From the NCBI RefSeq assembly GCF_000482485.1, contig NZ_KI519437.1:1-64000 (forward strand): a stretch of DNA of 64,000 nucleotides. Direction: 5' to 3'. The position numbers and the translations under genes were made by a program. Shown one piece after another: positions 34,736 to 43,492 of the stretch. This stretch comes from Paucisalibacillus globulus DSM 18846. Lineage in GTDB: Bacteria > Bacillota > Bacilli > Bacillales > Amphibacillaceae. The notes beneath the pieces were generated by a model. The model did not search any database, was not told the origin of the DNA, and saw only the letters and a program-made list of their open reading frames with translations. Positions within the stretch are counted from its first letter, which is position 1. Each line of letters starts with the position of its first letter.

Positions 34736-35560
34736 TTGAAGCAATTTAATACAAAAGAAAAAACAACTGATCTTATTAAAAAATATAACTTATTTAATAA
34801 TGACCAAATACAACAAATTCAATTACAACACCGTTTGGATTTAGTGAGTGCTTTTGAGATAAAAGAAGGAATGCGTGTATTAGAAATTGGTTGTGGTCAA
34901 GGTGACACCACGGTTGCTTTGGCAGATGCCGTTGGGAGTACCGGACATGTGGTGGCCATCGATATTGCCGACCCAGATTATGGAGCACCTTTAACCTTAG
35001 GACAAGCTACAAATATTATTAAACGCTCCGGACTAGGCAACCAGATTACATTTCATTTCGAAATGAACTTTGCTGAATTCGAGGTTAAAGAAACATTTGA
35101 CGTTGTTGTATTATCCCACTCGTCATGGTACTTTCAGCAACCAGAACACCTTTTAACATACTTCCAAAAAATAAAACAAGTAGCAAAACGTGTTTGTTTT
35201 GCCGAATGGGATCTTGATTATAATAACGATTCGCAGCGAGGCCATTTCTACGCAGCAACTATTTTGGCATTATATTCCTCTTTCGTAACTAATGATGGGA
35301 ATATCCAAAACCTATTCCATAAGACACAAATTCAAGAACTTCTTGTTGATGCAGGATTTACCATTTCCAAGAAATGTTTAGTAGATGCTTCCTATCTACA
35401 GGATGGGAATTGGGAAAGAGACTATGCTAACAGTATACGATCTGATTTTAATCAATCACCTGTAAAAATACAAACGCTTATAAATAGCTATTATGAATTA
35501 ATGAATCAACCACGTGAACGAAATGAGTCATTGAATAGTATTGTTATCATTGCCGAATAA
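34736..35560 (+). CDS. Class I SAM-dependent methyltransferase
   Basis: 274 residues. The SAM site is VLEIGCGQGDTTVALADAVG (motif I), with VVAIDIADPD as motif II and FDVVVLSHSSWYF as the post-motif acidic region. TTG 34736 is the start, after GGGAGGG. The substrate is unknown; the fold and length resemble small-molecule methyltransferases rather than rRNA enzymes. It sits alone, downstream of the repeat array and 72 bp before cutC. Confidence 0.87.
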   Translation: MKQFNTKEKTTDLIKKYNLFNNDQIQQIQLQHRLDLVSAFEIKEGMRVLEIGCGQGDTTVALADAVGSTGHVVAIDIADPDYGAPLTLGQATNIIKRSGLGNQITFHFEMNFAEFEVKETFDVVVLSHSSWYFQQPEHLLTYFQKIKQVAKRVCFAEWDLDYNNDSQRGHFYAATILALYSSFVTNDGNIQNLFHKTQIQELLVDAGFTISKKCLVDASYLQDGNWERDYANSIRSDFNQSPVKIQTLINSYYELMNQPRERNESLNSIVIIAE

Positions 35561-35632
35561 TGAATCCTTATTTTCCTTTTTATTCATGTAATAATGGATA
35601 AGTAACATAGTAAAAAAATTGAGGTGTATAGA

Positions 35633-36331
35633 ATGATGATAGAAGTAATTACCCAAAATGTAACGGATTCCTTACAAGCTGAGCAATTAGGTGTAGATCG
35701 TCTAGAATTAGTAAGTGCTATGCAAGAGGGCGGATTAACTCCTAGTTATGGAGTATTGAAACATGTTCTCTCCAGTGTATCCATTCCTGTCCAAATAATG
35801 ATTCGACCACATAGTTATGGCTTTGTATATAGTGAGGATGACTGGAAAATCATTAAAGAAGATATTTCAATCATTCAAGAGCTCGGGGGTAATCGAATTG
35901 TGTTTGGCTGTATTACGGAAGATGGCGAAATAGATGAAGCATTATTATCCAAAGTAATTGAACATGGTCCAGAATTAGATATTACCTTTCACCGTGCATT
36001 TGACGAAGTGCAGTCTCAAATTGAATCCTATAAAACACTTGCCAAATACAACAAGCACGTTAAAAGAATACTTACATCTGGGGGCAAACCAAAAGCTACT
36101 CAAGCAACAATTGAACTACGAAACCTAATCGAATTATCACAAGAATTAGGTGGTCCGATTATTTTACCTGGTAGCGGGATTACACCAGAAAACATCGGGA
36201 TAATCCATAATGAGGTTGGTGCCAGTGAATATCATATTGGTTCTGGCGTAAGAATGGATAGTGATTTTTCTAAAGCACTTGATCCTGTAAAGGTCGATAT
36301 GGTTAAGAAAGCTTTATTTAAAAAGGCATAA
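35633..36331 (+). CDS. cutC: CutC family protein
   Basis: About 232 residues of TIM-barrel type. Family signatures are IEVITQNVTDSLQAEQLGVD, RLELVSAMQEGGLTPSYG, MIRPHSYGFVYSE and LTSGGKPKA. CutC was named for copper tolerance in E. coli, but later work questions a direct copper role, so the molecular function is open. The start is ATG 35633, 7 nt after GAGGT; a GTG at 35624 is inside the ribosome site. A strong terminator follows. Confidence 0.93.
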   Translation: MMIEVITQNVTDSLQAEQLGVDRLELVSAMQEGGLTPSYGVLKHVLSSVSIPVQIMIRPHSYGFVYSEDDWKIIKEDISIIQELGGNRIVFGCITEDGEIDEALLSKVIEHGPELDITFHRAFDEVQSQIESYKTLAKYNKHVKRILTSGGKPKATQATIELRNLIELSQELGGPIILPGSGITPENIGIIHNEVGASEYHIGSGVRMDSDFSKALDPVKVDMVKKALFKKA

Positions 36332-36338
36332 TTTAGTA

Positions 36339-36377
36339 GAACTAGTACTTTGCTCTTTCTTAGCAAAGTACTAGTTC
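36339..36377 (+). terminator. Terminator of cutC
   Basis: GAACTAGTACTTTGCT pairs with AGCAAAGTACTAGTTC, a 16-bp perfect stem, followed by TTTCTAT. Confidence 0.9.
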
Positions 36378-36419
36378 TTTCTATACGTACGGAAAGATTT
36401 TATATCTCCCTACTACAAA

Positions 36420-36454
36420 AAAATCTCCTAGGGATTACTTACCTAGGAGATTTT
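36420..36454 (-). terminator. Terminator of the PTS nagP operon
   Basis: AAAATCTCCTAGG pairs with CCTAGGAGATTTT; on the minus strand TTTTTTTTGTAG follows. Confidence 0.9.
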
Positions 36455-36466
36455 CTATTTAATAAA

Positions 36467-37927
36467 TTAATTTTTTCTTAATTTAGCTACTTCATCTGCA
36501 ACAAACTGTACATTTGTTCCAACAACTACCTGAATATTGTTTTTATCAATTACATTAATTCCTGGTACACCAGTAGCTTTTATTTTTGCTTGATCAACTT
36601 TAGCAGTATCTTTTACTTCTAAGCGTAAACGTGTTGTACAGTTGTCCACGGAAGTAACGTTTTCATCTCCACCCAGGCCTTCATAGATTTGTGCTGCCAT
36701 GACAGCAAATTTACTCTTCTTATCTCCTGCAGATGCTACTTGTCCACCCTCAGTTTCCGCAACAAGATCATCATCTTCACGGCCAGGAGTCTTAAGGTTG
36801 AACTTTGTAATTAAGAAACGGAATAACACATAGTAAATTACAGCAAATACTAAACCTTGTAGTAATAACATATATGGTTTATTTGCTAGTGGTAAGGCCG
36901 AGCTTAAAGAAAAGTCAACTAGCCCTGCACTAAAGCCAAAACCAGCTGTCCACTGGAATGTTGCTGCTATAAATAATGAAATACCTGTTAATAGTGCATG
37001 AACCACATATAATGCAGGAGCTAAGAACATGAATGAGAATTCAAGTGGTTCTGTAACCCCTGTAAAGAATGCTGCAAATCCTGCAGCCAATAGTAATGAA
37101 GCAGCTTGCTTCTTACGCTTTGTTTTAGCCGTATGATACATGGCAAGAGCTGCGGCTGGTAAACCAAACATCATGATTGGGAAGAAACCAGCTTGATACA
37201 TACCCGTTACACCTTTCTCCCCATTACCCGACCAGAAGTTACCGATATCATTAATCCCTGCAACATCAAACCAGAATACTGAGTTCAGTGCGTGGTGTAA
37301 TCCTGTAGGAATTAACAGACGGTTGAAGAATCCATATAAACCTGCGCCGCTTGCACCTAAGCCAACAATTGCTTCGGCAAAAGAAACTAACCAACCATAA
37401 ACCACTGGCCATACAAAGAATAGTATCGCAGAAACAACAATCATTGCTGCTGACGTCATGATTGGTACAAGACGTTTTCCACTAAAGAATGCAAGTGCAC
37501 TTGGTAATTGAACTTCACTAAAGCGATTGAACATGCTAGCAGCAACAAGTCCAGAAATAATACCGATAAATGCGTTCTCAATATTTGCAAATGCTGCGTC
37601 AACTGCATTAATCTCAATTCCTTGAAGCATAGCAACAGAATCAGTTCCAAGTAACGTAATTACAACCAAATAACCCACTAACCCACTTAAAGCAGCAGAT
37701 CCGTCCTTTACCTTAGACATGCCTAGTGCGACACCTACAGCAAAAAGAATTGGAATATTATCAATAATAGAGCTACCTGCTTTAATCAAAAATGCTGCAA
37801 TCGCATTACCTGAACCCCAGCCATCTGGGTCAATCCAGTACCCAATACCCATTAAGATGGCTGCTGCAGGCAATACTGCAACCGGTAACATTAATGAGCG
37901 ACCTAAACGTTGTAGAAATTTCATCAT
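36467..37927 (-). CDS. nagP: PTS N-acetylglucosamine-type IICB (NagP)
   Basis: 486 residues. The IIC domain (about 1-365) has roughly ten hydrophobic segments, with LGRSLMLPVAVLPAAAILMG, LIPTGLHHALNSVFWF, MYQAGFFPIMMFGLPAAALA and FFTGVTEPLEFSFMFL, closest to GlcNAc-type permeases. The IIB domain at the C-terminus carries the phospho-Cys in VDNCTTRLRLEV. It phosphorylates and imports its sugar with the IIA encoded two genes upstream. ATG 37927 follows AGGAGG. The sugar (GlcNAc, glucosamine or glucose) needs testing; the nearby chb locus favours GlcNAc. Confidence 0.88.
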   Translation of the reverse strand: MMKFLQRLGRSLMLPVAVLPAAAILMGIGYWIDPDGWGSGNAIAAFLIKAGSSIIDNIPILFAVGVALGMSKVKDGSAALSGLVGYLVVITLLGTDSVAMLQGIEINAVDAAFANIENAFIGIISGLVAASMFNRFSEVQLPSALAFFSGKRLVPIMTSAAMIVVSAILFFVWPVVYGWLVSFAEAIVGLGASGAGLYGFFNRLLIPTGLHHALNSVFWFDVAGINDIGNFWSGNGEKGVTGMYQAGFFPIMMFGLPAAALAMYHTAKTKRKKQAASLLLAAGFAAFFTGVTEPLEFSFMFLAPALYVVHALLTGISLFIAATFQWTAGFGFSAGLVDFSLSSALPLANKPYMLLLQGLVFAVIYYVLFRFLITKFNLKTPGREDDDLVAETEGGQVASAGDKKSKFAVMAAQIYEGLGGDENVTSVDNCTTRLRLEVKDTAKVDQAKIKATGVPGINVIDKNNIQVVVGTNVQFVADEVAKLRKN

Positions 37928-37946
37928 TGTTTTTTCCTCCTATACA

Positions 37947-38771
37947 TTATAAGTGATACTTTTTAATCCTCTCGATATGAAGGGTGATATATCCTAGCTC
38001 TTCTTCCGGCAATACAATACCGTGGGTCGCAGAAAGATCCTCACTAACTCTACTAGCACACAGAAAGGATTGCTCAAACTTCTTTTTAATCATAATAAGC
38101 ATTTCCTCATCCATTGTACTGGCACGTTTCTCTTCCGTTCGGATAAGAGCAAAACGCAAATGAGTGATAAGGCGTTCATAAGATAATGGATCCCCGTGAA
38201 TTTCAACACCTAGAAATTCCTCAATCGTATCAACCATATCCTTTACGATGGAAGTTTGCCGTATTGTATTGCGTAAATCACCTCCCTGAAGTTTCATTGT
38301 GTGTATATGCAGGGCAATAAAAGCTGCTTCATCGATTGGGAGTTTACTATTTGTTTTCTCATGCACATAATCAATTGCCCACAGTCCAATAGAAAATTCA
38401 CGAGGGTAAAGCACCTTAATCTCATCCAGCAGCTTATTTTTTAATTCCATCCCTTGTTTATGTCGATCGATAGCAAATGAAAGGTGGTCACTAAGTGCGA
38501 TATAGACATGGTCATTCAGTTCAGTAGAAAGTTGCTTTTCTGCATAGGAAATAATTTCTTCTGCTAAGATAAAATGTTCTTCTGGAATCCGATGTAGAAG
38601 CTGCTCAAGCTTTTGATTTTCCTTAAGTACAAAAAGCTTTTCAATATGATGTTGGTTTACAATATCGTTTTTACTCTTGTTAAAAGCAACTCCTGCACCG
38701 ATTGCAATTTTCTCTTGCCCTTCGTCTAATACAACCACTGCATTATTATTTAAGATTTTCTTAATCTTCAC
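37947..38771 (-). CDS. BglG/LicT/GlcT-family transcription antiterminator
   Basis: 274 residues. The N-terminal RNA-binding CAT domain (residues 1-56: KKILNNNAVVVLDEGQEKIA, GAGVAFNKSKND) is followed by PRD1 (about 65-165, with DHLSFAIDRHKQG) and PRD2 (about 175-270, with LITHLRFALIR and LGYITLHIERI); both carry the conserved PTS-phosphorylatable His. The start is GTG 38771 with AAGGAT upstream. It should bind the RNA antiterminator in the leader of its own operon (39396-39471) and allow read-through when the sugar is present. Confidence 0.9.
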   Translation of the reverse strand: MKIKKILNNNAVVVLDEGQEKIAIGAGVAFNKSKNDIVNQHHIEKLFVLKENQKLEQLLHRIPEEHFILAEEIISYAEKQLSTELNDHVYIALSDHLSFAIDRHKQGMELKNKLLDEIKVLYPREFSIGLWAIDYVHEKTNSKLPIDEAAFIALHIHTMKLQGGDLRNTIRQTSIVKDMVDTIEEFLGVEIHGDPLSYERLITHLRFALIRTEEKRASTMDEEMLIMIKKKFEQSFLCASRVSEDLSATHGIVLPEEELGYITLHIERIKKYHL

Positions 38772-38808
38772 CTATGACACATCCTTACCCGCCACAACCT
38801 ACCGTTTA

Positions 38809-39297
38809 TCAATCTCTACTTGAAAAAATAAGAGTTTCCCCTGCTTTACCCTCTTTAGGTTCTGTAAAGTCATATTGTTTATTTATTTGGTTCCCATTAG
38901 TTATAACAATTGGTGTAATCGTATCTTTAGCCTTTTCTTGGATTACATTTAAACGAACATCCATAAGCGGCTGGCCAACTTTCACCTGATCACCTGGATT
39001 AACATGTACGTCAAATCCTTCTCCATTTAATGCGACCGTTTCTAATCCAAAGTGAATTAATATTTCTGAACCATCCTCTGCTAAAATACCTATAGCATGT
39101 TTTGTAGGTGCAACTTGAATAATTTCACCATTGACAGGTGCTACCACCTTACCTTCTGAAGGAATAATAGCTATACCTTCCCCCATCATTTTTTGGCTAA
39201 ATACTGGATCTGGTACATCTTCAAGGGAGACAATTTTCCCATTTACCGGAGCATAAAAGTGAGTCTCCTTTGATTTGTTAAAAAGTTTTTTAAACAT
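38809..39297 (-). CDS. PTS glucose-family IIA protein (Crr-like)
   Basis: 162 residues, full length. The IIA-Glc signatures are APVNGKIVSLEDVPDPVFSQ, KMMGEGIAIIPSEGKVVAPV, TKHAIGI and ILIHFGLETV; the last two hold the two active-site His residues. ATG 39297 lies 9 nt after GAGGAT. It is the first gene of the operon, followed by the antiterminator and NagP, and supplies phosphate to the IICB, which lacks its own IIA domain. Confidence 0.92.
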   Translation of the reverse strand: MFKKLFNKSKETHFYAPVNGKIVSLEDVPDPVFSQKMMGEGIAIIPSEGKVVAPVNGEIIQVAPTKHAIGILAEDGSEILIHFGLETVALNGEGFDVHVNPGDQVKVGQPLMDVRLNVIQEKAKDTITPIVITNGNQINKQYDFTEPKEGKAGETLIFSSRD

Positions 39298-39395
39298 ACT
39301 CTTCACATCCTCTTTTATCTAAGAAGTAATTATTAGTATTCGTATTTTGTTTAGCTTTACCCACTTTTAATGGATATCCGCAAAACAAAAAAAGA

Positions 39396-39471
39396 CATAG
39401 TGGTACTAAAGGGAAATAGTCTTTCCCCCGAGTTTACCACCATGCCTGATCGTATCAGTAACATGTGATCC
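39396..39471 (-). promoter_or_regulatory. RNA antiterminator (RAT) and overlapping terminator in the PTS operon leader
   Basis: On the minus strand GGATCACATGTTACTG and ATACGATCAGGCATGG (39440-39471) resemble the LicT/GlcT RAT (GGAT-GTTACTG-n-CAGGCA). Its 3' end overlaps the left arm of a terminator (39396-39444): GTGGTA and GGAAA pairing with TTTCC and TACCAC, followed by TATGTC and TTTTTTT. Binding of the antiterminator to the RAT would block the terminator. This is the main content of the 405-bp gap 39298-39703. Confidence 0.8.
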
Positions 39472-39570
39472 ATATACTTTTATGAACTTATAGTACCATT
39501 AACCTTTTTTAATTGCAATATATCCGCAAACGCTACCATCTCTATTAGTTACTGGTATATTCCTTGAAGA

Positions 39571-39598
39571 ATATTATGTGAGCAAGAGTCCTTTACAA
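39571..39598 (-). promoter_or_regulatory. Candidate SigA promoter of the PTS operon
   Basis: Minus strand TTGTAA, 16 nt, TAATAT. The predicted leader of about 265 nt holds the RAT and terminator. Confidence 0.45.
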
Positions 39599-39703
39599 TC
39601 GAAAAATTACCACAGATGCTATATGATTAAAAGAAAGAGTTCTCAAACGTTTTAATAATCCATTTTATGATTTACAAAAAAATAAATTAATGAGGTGTCT
39701 ATC

Positions 39704-40261
39704 ATGACAAAGAAAGTACTATTAAATGTAGATTACACCAATGATTTTATTGCAGAAGATGGTGCATTAACTTGCGGAAAGCCTGGTCAAGAAATAGAGG
39801 AGTATATCGTTAGTATCACCAAACAATTTATTGATAACAAAGATGAAGTTATTTTTGCAATTGACGGACATTTGGAAAATGACACATATCATCCGGAAAC
39901 TAAGTTATACCCTCCTCATAACATTGTTGGCACTGCTGGAAGAGAACTTTACGGAGAACTACGTCATGTTTGGGAGGAAAATAAAGAAAAGCCAAATGTG
40001 CATTGGATGGATAAAACAAGATATTCTGCATTTGTTGGAACCAATTTAGAACTGATGCTCAGGGAACGGGATATTAGGGAAATCCATATTGTTGGCTGTT
40101 GCACAGATATATGTGTATTACACACTGCTGTTGATGCATATGGAAAAGGCTTTGAAATTGTAATTCATGAAAAAGGAGTAGCGAGCTTTAATCAAAAAGG
40201 ACATGAATGGGCTTTAGACCATTTTGTTAACTGCCTAAATGCTAAAGTTGTAAAAAATTAA
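39704..40261 (+). CDS. pncA: Nicotinamidase (isochorismatase fold)
   Basis: 185 residues. The catalytic triad is D10 (LLNVDYTNDF), K104 (WMDKTRYSAF) and C137 (VGCCTDICVLHTA), with a cis-peptide-type region before the Cys. The metal-site Asp/His lie in FAIDGH. It converts nicotinamide to nicotinate and ammonia. ATG 39704 follows GAGGTG. Next come pncB and nadE, so the three genes form a full nicotinamide-to-NAD salvage path except for NadD. Confidence 0.93.
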   Translation: MTKKVLLNVDYTNDFIAEDGALTCGKPGQEIEEYIVSITKQFIDNKDEVIFAIDGHLENDTYHPETKLYPPHNIVGTAGRELYGELRHVWEENKEKPNVHWMDKTRYSAFVGTNLELMLRERDIREIHIVGCCTDICVLHTAVDAYGKGFEIVIHEKGVASFNQKGHEWALDHFVNCLNAKVVKN

Positions 40262-40319
40262 TGGTACAAAGTATTTGGGAAAGAATAATAAAACATCCAC
40301 GATTGGGAGGTTTTAAGTC

Positions 40320-41768
40320 ATGGAATTGACGGATGATAGCCTAGCACTCCATACCGACTTATATCAAATTAATATGGCAGAAACCTACTGGGCGGACGGT
40401 ATCCACGAACGACGTGCAATTTTTGATTTATATTTTCGTAAATTACCCTTTGGCAATGGTTATGCCGTTTTTGCGGGTCTAGAAAAAGTTATCGACTATC
40501 TTAAAAAATTCAAGTTTAGTGAAAGTGATATTCAGTATTTAACTGAATTAGGATATAAAGAAGATTTTCTAGATTATTTAAAATCCATTCATTTTACGGG
40601 CTCCATCAAGTCCATGCAAGAAGGTGAAGTTGTATTTGGTAATGAACCACTTTTACGTGTAGAAGCAACACTGGTAGAAGCTCAATTACTTGAGACTGCC
40701 CTTTTAAATATTATTAATTACCAAACATTAATTGCAACAAAAGCCTCTCGTATTAAGCACCTTGCCATGGATAAAACGTTAATGGAGTTCGGCTCAAGAA
40801 GAGCACAGGAAATGGATGCAGCAATCTGGGGAACTCGTGCAGCATTCATTGGTGGATTCCACGCAACAAGTAATGTTAGAGCTGGAAAGTTATTTGGAAT
40901 ACCAGTTGCGGGTACTCATTCACACGCAATGGTTCAAGCATATCAAGATGAATATGTTGCATTTAAAAAATATGCAGAACGTCATAAAAACTGTGTCTTT
41001 CTAGTCGATACGTATGATACTTTAAAGTCTGGCGTACCAAATGCCATTCGTGTAGCTAAGGAATTAGGGGATACTATAAATTTTCTAGGTGTTCGTCTTG
41101 ATAGTGGTGATCTAGCATACCTATCTAAAGAAACTAGGAAAATGTTAGATCAAGCTGGTTTTAAGGAAGCAAAAATTTATGCTTCTAACGATTTAGACGA
41201 ATCCACTATCTCAAGCCTTCACACTCAAGGAGCTAAGATTGATGTGTATGGAGTAGGAACTAAACTTATTACTGCCTTCGACCAACCCGCTTTAGGTGCA
41301 GTCTATAAATTAGTTGCCATTGAAAATGATAAAGGTGAATTGGAAGATACGATAAAAATATCTGGAAATCCAGAAAAATTGACCACACCAGGAAAAAAGA
41401 AAGTGTATCGTATCATAAACATGACCAACCATCGCTCAGAAGGGGATTACATCACCCTCGAGGAGGAAAATCCAAATCAAGAAGAGCGACTAAAAATGTT
41501 TCATCCAGTCCACACCTATATTAGTAAATTTGTTACCTCTTTTAAAGCAGTTGAATTGCACCATGAAATATTCAAGAATGGGCAATTAGTTTATACCACA
41601 CCAAGTTTAACGGTTATACAAGACTATGTAGAAAAGCAATTAGAACTACTATGGGATGAATATAAACGCACCATCAATCCCGAGGAATACCCCGTTGACC
41701 TAAGTACAAAAACATGGGAAAACAAAATGAAAAAAATCGAAAGTGTCCGGAATAAAATAAGCAAATAA
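40320..41768 (+). CDS. pncB: Nicotinate phosphoribosyltransferase
   Basis: 482 residues. Signatures are TDLYQINMAETYW, FRKLPFGNGYAVFAGLEKV, EFGSRRAQEMDAA, the phospho-acceptor His region AGTHSHAMVQAY, and LDSGDLAYLSKETR. It joins nicotinate to PRPP with ATP to give NaMN. ATG 40320 is preceded by GGGAGG. Distance to pncA is 58 bp. A 24-bp perfect hairpin follows the stop and separates it from nadE. Confidence 0.95.
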   Translation: MELTDDSLALHTDLYQINMAETYWADGIHERRAIFDLYFRKLPFGNGYAVFAGLEKVIDYLKKFKFSESDIQYLTELGYKEDFLDYLKSIHFTGSIKSMQEGEVVFGNEPLLRVEATLVEAQLLETALLNIINYQTLIATKASRIKHLAMDKTLMEFGSRRAQEMDAAIWGTRAAFIGGFHATSNVRAGKLFGIPVAGTHSHAMVQAYQDEYVAFKKYAERHKNCVFLVDTYDTLKSGVPNAIRVAKELGDTINFLGVRLDSGDLAYLSKETRKMLDQAGFKEAKIYASNDLDESTISSLHTQGAKIDVYGVGTKLITAFDQPALGAVYKLVAIENDKGELEDTIKISGNPEKLTTPGKKKVYRIINMTNHRSEGDYITLEEENPNQEERLKMFHPVHTYISKFVTSFKAVELHHEIFKNGQLVYTTPSLTVIQDYVEKQLELLWDEYKRTINPEEYPVDLSTKTWENKMKKIESVRNKISK

Positions 41769-41782
41769 AAAGTGGCCAAAAG

Positions 41783-41834
41783 AGCCGTGGGGACAGGTTC
41801 CTTGGCAACTGCCAAGGAACCTGTCCCCACGGCT
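41783..41834. repeat. Perfect 24-bp inverted repeat with 4-nt loop
   Basis: Arms at 41783-41806 and 41811-41834 are exact complements; the left begins AGCCGTGGGGACAGG. It is GC-rich compared with the surroundings and lies between pncB and nadE within one operon. No T tract follows. It may be a REP-like dispersed repeat, an RNA-processing site or an attenuator. Confidence 0.9.
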
Positions 41835-41857
41835 GGGCTGGATGAGGAGGAACCAAA

Positions 41858-42691
41858 TTGAATAAGCTACAAAAAATGGTCATTGAAGAATTGAAAACAA
41901 AAGCCGTTATAGACCCAAAAGAAGAAATCAGAAACCGAATTGACTTTTTAAAACAGTATCTACTCAAACACAGTTTTTCAAAGGGATATATTTTAGGAAT
42001 TTCTGGTGGTCAGGATTCCACATTGGCCGGAAAACTTGCCCAATTAGCCGTAGATGAATTAAATGAATCCACTTCAGGTGGCTATCACTTCCTAGCTGTA
42101 CGCCTTCCTTATGGAGAACAATTTGATGAAGATGATTGTCAGGATGCAATTAATTTTATCAATCCAACTAAGGTCTTTACGGTAAATATAAAGAATGCAG
42201 TAGATGCCAGTGTGGCTTCCCTTCTTAATGCCGGTGTAACCATCAGTGACTTTTTGAAAGGCAACGAAAAAGCACGAGAAAGAATGAAGGTGCAATATAG
42301 CATTGGTGGTGCTCATAATTGTTTTGTTATTGGGACTGATCATGCGAGTGAAGCTATTACAGGATTTTTCACGAAACATGGAGATGGGGCATGCGATGTA
42401 GTGCCATTATTTGGATTAAATAAAAGCCAAGGAAAACTATTACTAAAAGAGCTTGGTTGTCCAGAACATCTATACAAAAAAACCCCTACTGCTGACTTAG
42501 AAGAAAACAAACCTGCACAGCCAGATGAAGTGGCATTAGGTGTTACCTATGAAGATATCGATAAATACTTAGAAGGACAAGAAGTTCCACAAACTAGTAA
42601 AGAACGAATTGAATCGTTATTTACTAATTCCAAACACAAACGTCATGCAGCCGTTTCTATTTATGACGAATGGTGGAAAATGAAGAACTAG
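41858..42691 (+). CDS. nadE: NAD synthetase, ammonia-dependent
   Basis: 277 residues, full length, lacking the glutaminase domain. The ATP pyrophosphatase loop is GISGGQDSTLAGKLAQ; the other signatures are VRLPYGEQFDEDDCQ, GTDHASEAITGFFTKHGDG and KRHAAVSIYDEWWK. It converts NaAD to NAD with ATP and NH3. TTG 41858 or thereabouts is the start, following GATGAGGAGG. It closes the salvage operon, with a terminator at 42701-42722. Confidence 0.95.
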   Translation: MNKLQKMVIEELKTKAVIDPKEEIRNRIDFLKQYLLKHSFSKGYILGISGGQDSTLAGKLAQLAVDELNESTSGGYHFLAVRLPYGEQFDEDDCQDAINFINPTKVFTVNIKNAVDASVASLLNAGVTISDFLKGNEKARERMKVQYSIGGAHNCFVIGTDHASEAITGFFTKHGDGACDVVPLFGLNKSQGKLLLKELGCPEHLYKKTPTADLEENKPAQPDEVALGVTYEDIDKYLEGQEVPQTSKERIESLFTNSKHKRHAAVSIYDEWWKMKN

Positions 42692-42700
42692 CAGCTTTAG

Positions 42701-42722
42701 AGCATTGGAGTGTTCCAATGCT
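42701..42722 (+). terminator. Terminator of nadE
   Basis: AGCATTGGA pairs with TCCAATGCT, then TTTTACTTTTT. Confidence 0.85.
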
Positions 42723-42859
42723 TTTTACTTTTTCCTCTGGACGAACTGTAATATTCATGTCACGCAATTTTAATCCTCATTCATGTTTGTCATTTCCTAA
42801 AAGAGTGAATAGAAAGGTATATCCTTTAATACAGGAAACTCAGGAAGGAGTGTAGAAAC

Positions 42860-43366
42860 GTGGAAGGATTTAATCATATCTTACTAGCATTTGATGGGTC
42901 TGCAACAAGTGTTACCGCACTAAAAACAGCGGAGCAACTTACAAAATTAAGTGGAGCCCATTTAACAGTAGCTTTTGTACATGACCCATCTACGGAAACA
43001 CATATTAAACCGGGAGTTACACCAAAGGATAATCCCAGATTATATTATTCAAGCACATATGTTGGGACCATGCCAACCACTGGCGAAGGAATCTATAGTG
43101 AAACGGAAGATACACATTTACAAGATAATACACCTGATCAAGTAATTTCCGATGCAAAATTACGACTTTCTAACATAGTATCCGCAGATTATGAAATACT
43201 CGCAGGGAAACCAGCAGACGAACTTACAGGATATGCAACAGAAAAGGGTATTGATTTAATTGTCATGGGTAACCGTGGTATTAGTGGAATTAAAAAGCTA
43301 GTTACTGGTAGTGTGAGTAAAAAAGTATTAGATGAGGCTGACTGTCCAGTTTTAGTTGTTAAATAA
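42860..43366 (+). CDS. Universal stress protein, UspA family
   Basis: 168 residues. The N-terminal ILLAFDGSATSVTALKTAEQ and the C-terminal nucleotide motif GNRGISGIKKLVTGSVSKKV match ATP-binding Usp proteins (G-2x-G-9x-G-S). The middle loop (about residues 55-90) is longer than in minimal Usps. GTG 42860 follows AAGGAGTG. A weak SigB-like pair GTTTGT/14 nt/GTGAAT lies upstream. Function is general stress survival; the exact target is unknown. Confidence 0.9.
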   Translation: MEGFNHILLAFDGSATSVTALKTAEQLTKLSGAHLTVAFVHDPSTETHIKPGVTPKDNPRLYYSSTYVGTMPTTGEGIYSETEDTHLQDNTPDQVISDAKLRLSNIVSADYEILAGKPADELTGYATEKGIDLIVMGNRGISGIKKLVTGSVSKKVLDEADCPVLVVK

Positions 43367-43372
43367 TAGAAT

Positions 43373-43405
43373 CCCCTGGTAAATACCTCGTATATTTACC
43401 AGGGG
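43373..43405 (+). terminator. Terminator of the Usp gene
   Basis: CCCCTGGTAAATA pairs with TATTTACCAGGGG, then CCTTCTT. Confidence 0.85.
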
Positions 43406-43492
43406 CCTTCTTAATCATTACCTTTCCATCTAAGAGCTTTTCAAACGAAAAAACCCTCCATTCTCATCAAGAGAACCAAGAGACCAACTTTT

